NCBI RefSeq assembly: GCF_964340395.1
Contig: NC_135550.1
Location: forward strand, 15,948,984 to 16,012,983
Direction: 5' to 3'
Origin: Glandiceps talaboti
Taxonomy: Eukaryota > Hemichordata > Enteropneusta > Spengelidae
DNA length: 64,000 bases
Shown here: positions 57,371-64,000 of the stretch, piece by piece
How the letters are laid out: each line of letters opens with the position of its first letter
Numbering within the stretch: position 1 is the first letter of the stretch
Made by a program: the position numbers and the translations under genes
Notes under the pieces: generated by a model
What the model was told of the DNA's origin: nothing
The model's input: the letters and a program-made list of their open reading frames with translations, nothing else
The model's database searches: none

Positions 57371-58057
57371 GTGATGTGTTGTGCTGTGCTTCTATGTGTA
57401 CAATGAAAAAGAATACTAGAATATATCGAGGTGTCCAACTGTTCACTCATAATGTTTTACTATTTCGTTTTCAGTTTTAATAGTTTGAAATATTTCCCTT
57501 TGTGTTTGAAAACAATGAATGTATGTGACATATTTTCGATGAATGATCCTAACGTTGAAAACAATGTTTCAGTCATTACTATCCTCAGCATCAAACTCAG
57601 CTGTCATAGTTACCAACTTGTCGTTGGTGTATCACCGGACACAACAACAATGTCATGAATTTCACCTCGTCATGTTGCCACATATATATTGCGTAGTACT
57701 ACAGTCACAAGTTTAATAAACAATATATCTTATAACCCAGTAGGTAACCGCAATATATCCACAATGTAAGATTGCTAAGAAAAACAACTATATGCGTTAC
57801 AAACACATAGTTATATTGGATTAGATTGGATTGAGGAAATTCAATTTGGAGCTTTCGCCGATGAATGATAGTATTTGCTGGTGATTCACTGCGGTTAATG
57901 TCACTGTTATGATTTCTTTCCAAATATTGGACTAACAGGATCGGTAAAAGATTAAAGTGACTGGTATGAAGCTGTAAAACCGACATCTGTAACACCACAA
58001 TTCCTGATTAATACCGTGAGTGAAATAGCAATACAACATGATGACGATTCTGGATGG
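57371..58057. other. Nothing recognised
   Basis: Open frames up to 97 codons (57705-57998, minus) show no domain. Confidence 0.45.
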
Positions 58058-58063
58058 CGTAGC

Positions 58064-58122
58064 TTTCCACGTAGCTCAGTGGTTGTGTGTTCCTCCGCGA
58101 AGCCTTAACGTTCAATTACATG
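58064..58122 (+). pseudogene. tRNA-like relic
   Basis: Perfect A box TAGCTCAGTGG at 58072-58082, followed 27 bp later by a degraded B box CGTTCAATTAC (58109-58119). No complete cloverleaf can be folded. Best read as a decayed tRNA pseudogene or SINE head, not a functional tRNA. Confidence 0.4.
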
Positions 58123-58356
58123 AATTAATTATAGTTCAAGGTTATCAGTTAATGTGACAGTCAAACACGCGTACGTATGATTGTAATCTGTGACGGGTGG
58201 GTGCATATGCGATTGATAGATGTTATTAAAGTGTATTACTCACGGGATTGCACAGAGTGTTGACAGAATCAGTGTCCTCAACGCAAAGGATAATAACGAA
58301 TTTACAGGGAGATCTTATTCTCAGAGCGTCATTCTCTGCTTTCATTGAATATCCTT

Positions 58357-58387
<31 letters not shown>

Positions 58388-58415
58388 CTGTGTGTGTATG
58401 TATGTGTGTGTGTGT
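58357..58415. repeat. (TA)n(TG)n microsatellite
   Basis: Short TA run followed by TG with TATG interruptions. Confidence 0.93.
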
Positions 58416-58670
58416 TCGTTTGTTTTCACGTATTTTATCAGCTGTGTTCATGACAAAATTGATATATGATTGTTTTCTTTTTCTTTTTCAATCTAATTAA
58501 TTGGCTAACAAACGCTCATGACATAATTAATCATGTTTGTTGGGTTTTGTTTCGTTTAATTAACTAGCAGCTATAGCCATCATCGTCTAATAAACAAAAT
58601 AACACCTAATTCTGTGTTGTGTCTGCCAAATTCACAATTAGGAAGAATACATGTATGCGTATGTGTGTCT

Positions 58671-58842
58671 ATGTATGTGTCTATGTATGTATGTATGTAT
58701 GTATGTATGTATGTATGTATGTATGTATGTATGTATGTATGTATGTATGTATATATACTATGTATGTTTGTATGTGTATGTGTGTGTGTGTGTGTGTGGA
58801 TAGATATTACATGTATACATGCATGCATGTATGTATGTATAG
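58671..58842. repeat. (TATG)n microsatellite with TG run
   Basis: TATG array to 58752, TG run at about 58778-58797, then TATG again to about 58840. Confidence 0.95.
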
Positions 58843-58958
58843 TAGGGTTGTTACCTGCTGTATGTCGTGCAATGTTATCCTTGATAAAGAGCTTTGATTC
58901 GAAACGTCGGATTGTATTTATTTATTCCGATTTTACAACTCGTTCCTTATGCGTTTCT
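58843..58958 (+). mobile_element. Short unit between two (TATG)n arrays, retroelement-end-like
   Basis: About 115 bp of unique sequence flanked on both sides by TATG arrays. Contains CTTGATAAAG...CGAAACGTCGG (about 58880-58912), the degenerate 'TGATAAAG...GAAACGTCGG' word common near the ends of Penelope-like and related retroelements. Weak evidence by itself; the microsatellite-sandwich layout matches the units at 19.4 and 43.9 kb. Confidence 0.35.
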
Positions 58959-59018
58959 ATGTATGTATGTATGTATGTATGTATGTATGTATGTATGTAT
59001 GTATGTATGTATGTATGC
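58959..59018. repeat. (TATG)n microsatellite
   Basis: Fifteen TATG units. Confidence 0.97.
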
Positions 59019-62000
59019 TATATAGTATATATACTATAACGATAAAGCATGACTTACCAAATAGCTAAACTGTATCAGAATTATTATTACTCTTGGTGTT
59101 TGTATTCCTAAACGAGCATATATAGTAGCATTAACTTGTTTCAAAATAACTATATAAGTATATAATTAGTTTACACTGTACATGAAGTACCCCCCTTGAA
59201 CTTATCTCAATGATAGTGATCCATGGCTGTTACGAGTTCCAAAAGATAACTGTGTACATGTATGGTTAAACCATACTCGCTGATTTTCTTCGCAATAAAA
59301 ACCTTCGTTGTTAGAATATCCATAAGGAAGCTTTTACGGTTCCTGTTTGTCGGTTTTGTAATGGATGACCCTAAATAGATGTACGGAATTTATCCAATTG
59401 TCGATAGATAGTTTTGATGAAAATGAGTAAATGAGAAAATGAGTATAAGAAACCTTTCTGGAACACCATTTTCTCGACTATCGATGTAATATTATAGTTA
59501 TTTGTAGGTTGGCAGATGCTGTCACACATTCTTTTAATCGATGTGTACTTATCTTTGCTGCCCACCACAGAGTTAGGTTTAAATCGTACAAACTAATCGT
59601 TATGCTAATGTATGACTGCAACTCATATAGGGAACACCACTCCCATAAAATAGAGGCTTATTCATTTATTTCATACAAATTTCAAAACTTTACATCTTGA
59701 TTCACACTCGCTGTTTTGTAACTGTCTTAGCTGTTATCCAGAGTTGCCTCATGAGAGTGAGCAGACATGCATATATACTCGATGAAAAATAGATAAATAG
59801 TCATGAATATTTATTGTTCACCAACACATATTTGCGTATCTGATAACTCCCACGAGGCATCGCTGGACGACTACTATGACAATGAATGTGAAGCAAATTT
59901 CAATTTGGTGTTCAATGGTGTACAACAAGACATCATCATCAAATACCATTATTCAAACATTGGGAGATTGTTTTAATTGATTACGTTCGGCTCAAATATT
60001 TAAATTCAACGGTGTTTGTTTAGTGCTATCTTATAAGTTGAACCATACTGATTAAATAGGATCATTCTTGCGTTCAGGACCAACTCTTCCTCAAAATTTC
60101 TGCCAGACAAATGTTTTTGCATACCCACATACTAATCCTTGTTAATGCCAGTGTTGTGAATAGACGAATTACTGATTTGCCTGTATTTTTAAGATCTTTT
60201 CAAATTTGTGTGGACAAATTCGAAATAGAATGGACCTCTGAATTGCATAAAGCATGAAAAGATGTTCACCATATTCGAACTCCTACATCGTAAGTCCCAG
60301 TAAGTGTCCAATAAACTTTATAACACTTTTCAGCCAACTACGTGGCACGTACTCCGTTCAATATTGGATATTACAGTCACAACAATACCACACTACTTCA
60401 AGGCAACTAACCAAACACATTGCATGATTGGAAACTCACACCTAACTGCTTCTCAATATATCTAGTGCTCGAGCTCACTTAAAATTGTCGACTGCATGCA
60501 GTGTGGGACAAAATTGCCTGCAAGCGACTTATTTGTGGTTGAGTTTTTATTCTTTTTTCATTACCTTGGACCATTTTTGATATGGCTAATTACATTGTAA
60601 AAAGAAATTCAACTCAATTTACTGCATTTGGTCTCTTGACCAATGAGCACACCGTTATGTAACAATACAAATGACATAACAACTGTGCTGATATAATTCG
60701 ACACAAAAACCCAACGTGGTTGGAGAAGGTACAAATGACAGTAAATACGAACAATCAAACGTCATATATGGAAGATTTACATACGCAAATCTGAAAACAT
60801 TAATGTGAAATAATGTTTGCCTGGTATTTTCGTGTGGAGTTTAACAATAAAGAATACCAGTTTATTTATCATTCATGCAGCAGAGAGAGTATCGCTTTTA
60901 ACGTGTGTACCTCAAAGTGGTTTGCACAACTTGTATGTAGATCCTAGACCGCAGGCTATGCATCAGTTTTAGTGTACGCGATTTTATGAAGAATTCGTTT
61001 CAAAAGGTGATACTGCGAATGTATATATGCCATGTTCGAAGACATTTTCACTTAAATTGACAATTTTACATGATAGATGCATCCACTACGGATTCCTAAC
61101 GCTGGTCACGTCGTGCTGACAGTGATCGTTGCGCAAAACAACTCTGATTCTAAAATGAAAGTTTTGCACGAAATAAAATCCTTATCTCTCATTGTCAATA
61201 GGTGGACAAGTCATATTTATTGGTCATTTCAATGCAATCATCAAGAACTTAATTATCATGGATGATGTCAAGTTCTTGCTATTGTATGTCACACAACTAC
61301 TGCAAATTAAAATCAAAACAACATTTCAACCCATTGTATCTTTTTGACATATAGAAAAAGAAATTCTTCACAAAAATCGAATTCTCACATTCGGGTCTTT
61401 GTGAATATAATGTAATTATTGTTAGGCATTTTCTTTTGCCATTGTATGTATGTCAAAAACTGCAAATTACAATCGTAACCAAGATATTAACCCATAGCAT
61501 CTCTTGAACTATAGAAAAATAAGCTTTCGATTTGTTTGTCTTCCCTTTACAAAAATGAATGAATAAATTATACTAGCAATGACAACTGGACGCTAGAAGT
61601 GTATAAATGTATGCACAATATATATAATCAACCTATATACTCAACATGAAAGTCCACGAGGAATTTTCTTGTAACCTGTAATACATCATCGTCCCGCGAG
61701 ATACTTTATCAAACATCATTTCATCGTGACTGAATTTATATTTTTGCTATTTCTAGTAATTTCAATTAAACCCAATTGCTTATTTACTCATTTGACTTTT
61801 CAAGAATGACATAGGCAGCCATGCATGTTTTATCTAATCAAATACAAAAATGAAAATCTTGGAAGATTTACAGAGTTTAAATTTCTCGCAATAGTCCTAT
61901 ATATTGAGTATACGCGAACGATAGCTGCCTGAAGCACATTTCAGTCTTGCCCAATTCGAATACTTTTTTCAGTGCATGTTAGACTATTAGAATGCTAGAT

Positions 62001-62985
62001 AGGGTCGCAATCTACGATAACCTTTCGCAATTTCAAATCTCCCAGTAAGATGCCTTTCATTCTTTCATTTCGACAGATAGGCTTCTTTACAGTACAATTT
62101 GTCATTGATTCATCCTCACGACTTTAAATGAATATCAAATTTATTACCCCCAACTGTCAGTTGATTGACCTTTAGAAACATTCAAAATTTCTTTAGCACA
62201 ACCTCATGCTAATCTTGGTTTGTCACAAACACGAATTTATACGGATGTCTTCAAAACTTGTAATCAATAGAACCAAGACATTGCCAACGCATTTCATCCT
62301 CGAATGCGCACTCGATTTCGTCTAAAATGTTTGTCTCGGTAATCCCAAAGCACTTTAAACTTTAATGATAGTTCTTTGCCCTTTTCAAAAAGTGTATCCC
62401 GACTCATCAAATTTCCCATCGGAGCTTACAATCGCGACTATTCGGAAAAGATTTGTGAGAAAGCTGTTTGATTGGAGTGCTGATAAATCTACACTTCACT
62501 ATCTTAACTTTTGGTAAATATAATCCAACAAGGCAAAAGACGCAAGAGACCTTACATTAAAAAAAAAAGCTCCATCGAGAGAATATTTCTTGACCAAAAA
62601 TAAAACATATAGGCTTAGTCTACACTTTAATATACGATCCCTAGATTTTCTTTATTAAAGGCAAAATATGTTAATGCACAGCGTTTTAATAGGCTGGTCA
62701 GCAGAACACATAGCAGACCTCTAAAATTGCAGAAGCCTACAAATCCAATATAAGATTACATGACGAGCATTTAAACATCATGCTTCAATTGAAAATATTA
62801 ACAATTTATCTGCTAAAGTGAAATTACCTGATCAATTGACCTAATGTTGAAAACGTTAGATGTTTTCAACTCCTTTTTAATTATTTATCGTCCACCAACC
62901 AGAATAAAGAAAATTAGTAATAATGGTAAATATTTTTTTTAAATATTTTTTTAAATAATGACGGCTTACAGGCGTGCGAAAAAGA
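59019..62985. other. Intergenic, no gene seen
   Basis: About 4 kb of AT-rich DNA without recognised exons or elements. Confidence 0.5.
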
Positions 62986-63038
62986 CACACATACATACAT
63001 ACATACATACATACATACATACATACATACATACATAC
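62986..63038. repeat. (ACAT)n microsatellite
   Basis: About 13 ACAT units. Confidence 0.97.
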
Positions 63039-64000
63039 TTGATTATTTTCACAACATATATGCGCATTTAACCTTCCGAGCATATAACTTAAGTTTCCTT
63101 CGACCTAACGTTGTAATGTCGTATGTGACTCCGTACGTGAATGTCAGGCAAAGTCAGCAATACCCACATACATATTATCGTCTTGTGATATAAACACAGT
63201 TAAAACCACGTTTCCCTGTGTGACATTAATTCATATTCTGTGAATTCTTCACTCTAATCTGAAATTCCTCGTTTACCTCATTGAAACAGATAAATGTTTA
63301 GGCGTGAGCAACAGACCCAAAAAAAGTGTATAACAAAAGCTCTCTGCTACAACGAATATGAGCATAAATGCAGTACTATGAGTCAATTTTCCTTGAATGA
63401 CCAGGTTAACAGTTACTTTAAAATAAACTCCGCATTAGTTACCAGTATATTAAATTAGTTTGGTGTTTTTACAATTAAATGAAGAAGCAATTCAAGTCAC
63501 ATTTTAACCATCATCACAAAAAGATCCTCAGTACTATTAAATGTAAAGCTTTTACCACACCGCGGCTATTAAATAGTGTCCTTTGAAGTTAAGTGTATAA
63601 ATAGTTCGAACAAGGAGTATTAATACTTTACTCAGAGAGGTGTTAACTTAATAAATAAAAGACGCTCGTGTGAAAGTCAATACTTCATGATAATGTTAGG
63701 CGAGTCTAGAGGTATTGAATCATTAATGGCATTGTGCCCGCTGGTCTACTCTAAAAATCTATGTAGTTTACGTCAACCTTTGCCAATCCAATAAACCAAA
63801 CTAACTGTCAAAGTGGCTGCATTAATCCGGTGACTAGATCCTTTCACTGTGATAAACTTCTCCAGACAATCCAATAGACGACTTTCAAGAGGCCGTCAAC
63901 TCAGCAGTTTGGTCAACGACCAGTTAAAAACTATGTTGGCTGTCTTTGTCCGCCATCTCTTTGTGAAGCGATAGCTTGGTGTGAAGTATCGTGGTGTTTT
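63039..64000. other. Window end, nothing recognised
   Basis: No coding frame with a domain and no repeat structure seen. Confidence 0.5.

Noticed and set aside
58064-58122. A functional tRNA gene
   Set aside because: The B box is degraded, and no T-arm or acceptor stem can be formed.

Overview
This is animal genomic DNA: AT-rich, dominated by microsatellites, decayed transposable elements and very long non-coding stretches, with introns and no prokaryotic-style gene arrangement. The repeat types (a tRNA-derived SINE, LINE 3' ends, a Helentron/'pearl'-like element, Penelope-like remnants) fit a marine invertebrate such as a mollusc or invertebrate deuterostome. I cannot fix the phylum from sequence alone.

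The only protein-coding gene I can support runs on the minus strand. It is a globin resembling globin X. Exon 1 (46502-46689) encodes an acylation-type N-terminus, MGCSVSK, and globin helix A/B. Exon 2 (9367-9595) encodes helices B-end to G-start, with the CD1 Phe, distal E7 His and proximal F8 His. The two exons join in frame at the classical B12.2 intron position, and exon 2 ends at the classical G7.0 position. Intron 1 is therefore about 36.9 kb and fills most of the window. The C-terminal exon(s) were not found and probably lie left of position 1. The region just upstream of exon 1 is promoter-like and has two CRE-type sites.

Layout: 1-2260 is a diverged tandem duplication of about 1.06 kb. 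2284-3039 is a MITE disrupted by a SINE, and an intact relative lies at 15250-15678. 4389-5916 is a 1.5 kb GC-rich-cored element bounded by inverted repeats. About 7740-8900 is a Helentron-associated-type element made of 147-bp tandem repeats, an ACAG microsatellite and a terminal hairpin. 9367-46689 is the globin gene, whose intron contains a LINE 3' end (about 12.6-12.9 kb), the intact MITE, a Penelope-like GIY-YIG remnant (26.4 kb), hammerhead-like modules beside microsatellites (19.5 and 43.9 kb), a LINE reverse-transcriptase C-terminus (44.9-45.3 kb), and many simple repeats. 46.7-64 kb is upstream intergenic DNA with another MITE (49774-50056), pentanucleotide arrays and a tRNA-like relic.

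Almost all other open frames are low-complexity translations of microsatellites or chance frames without recognisable domains.
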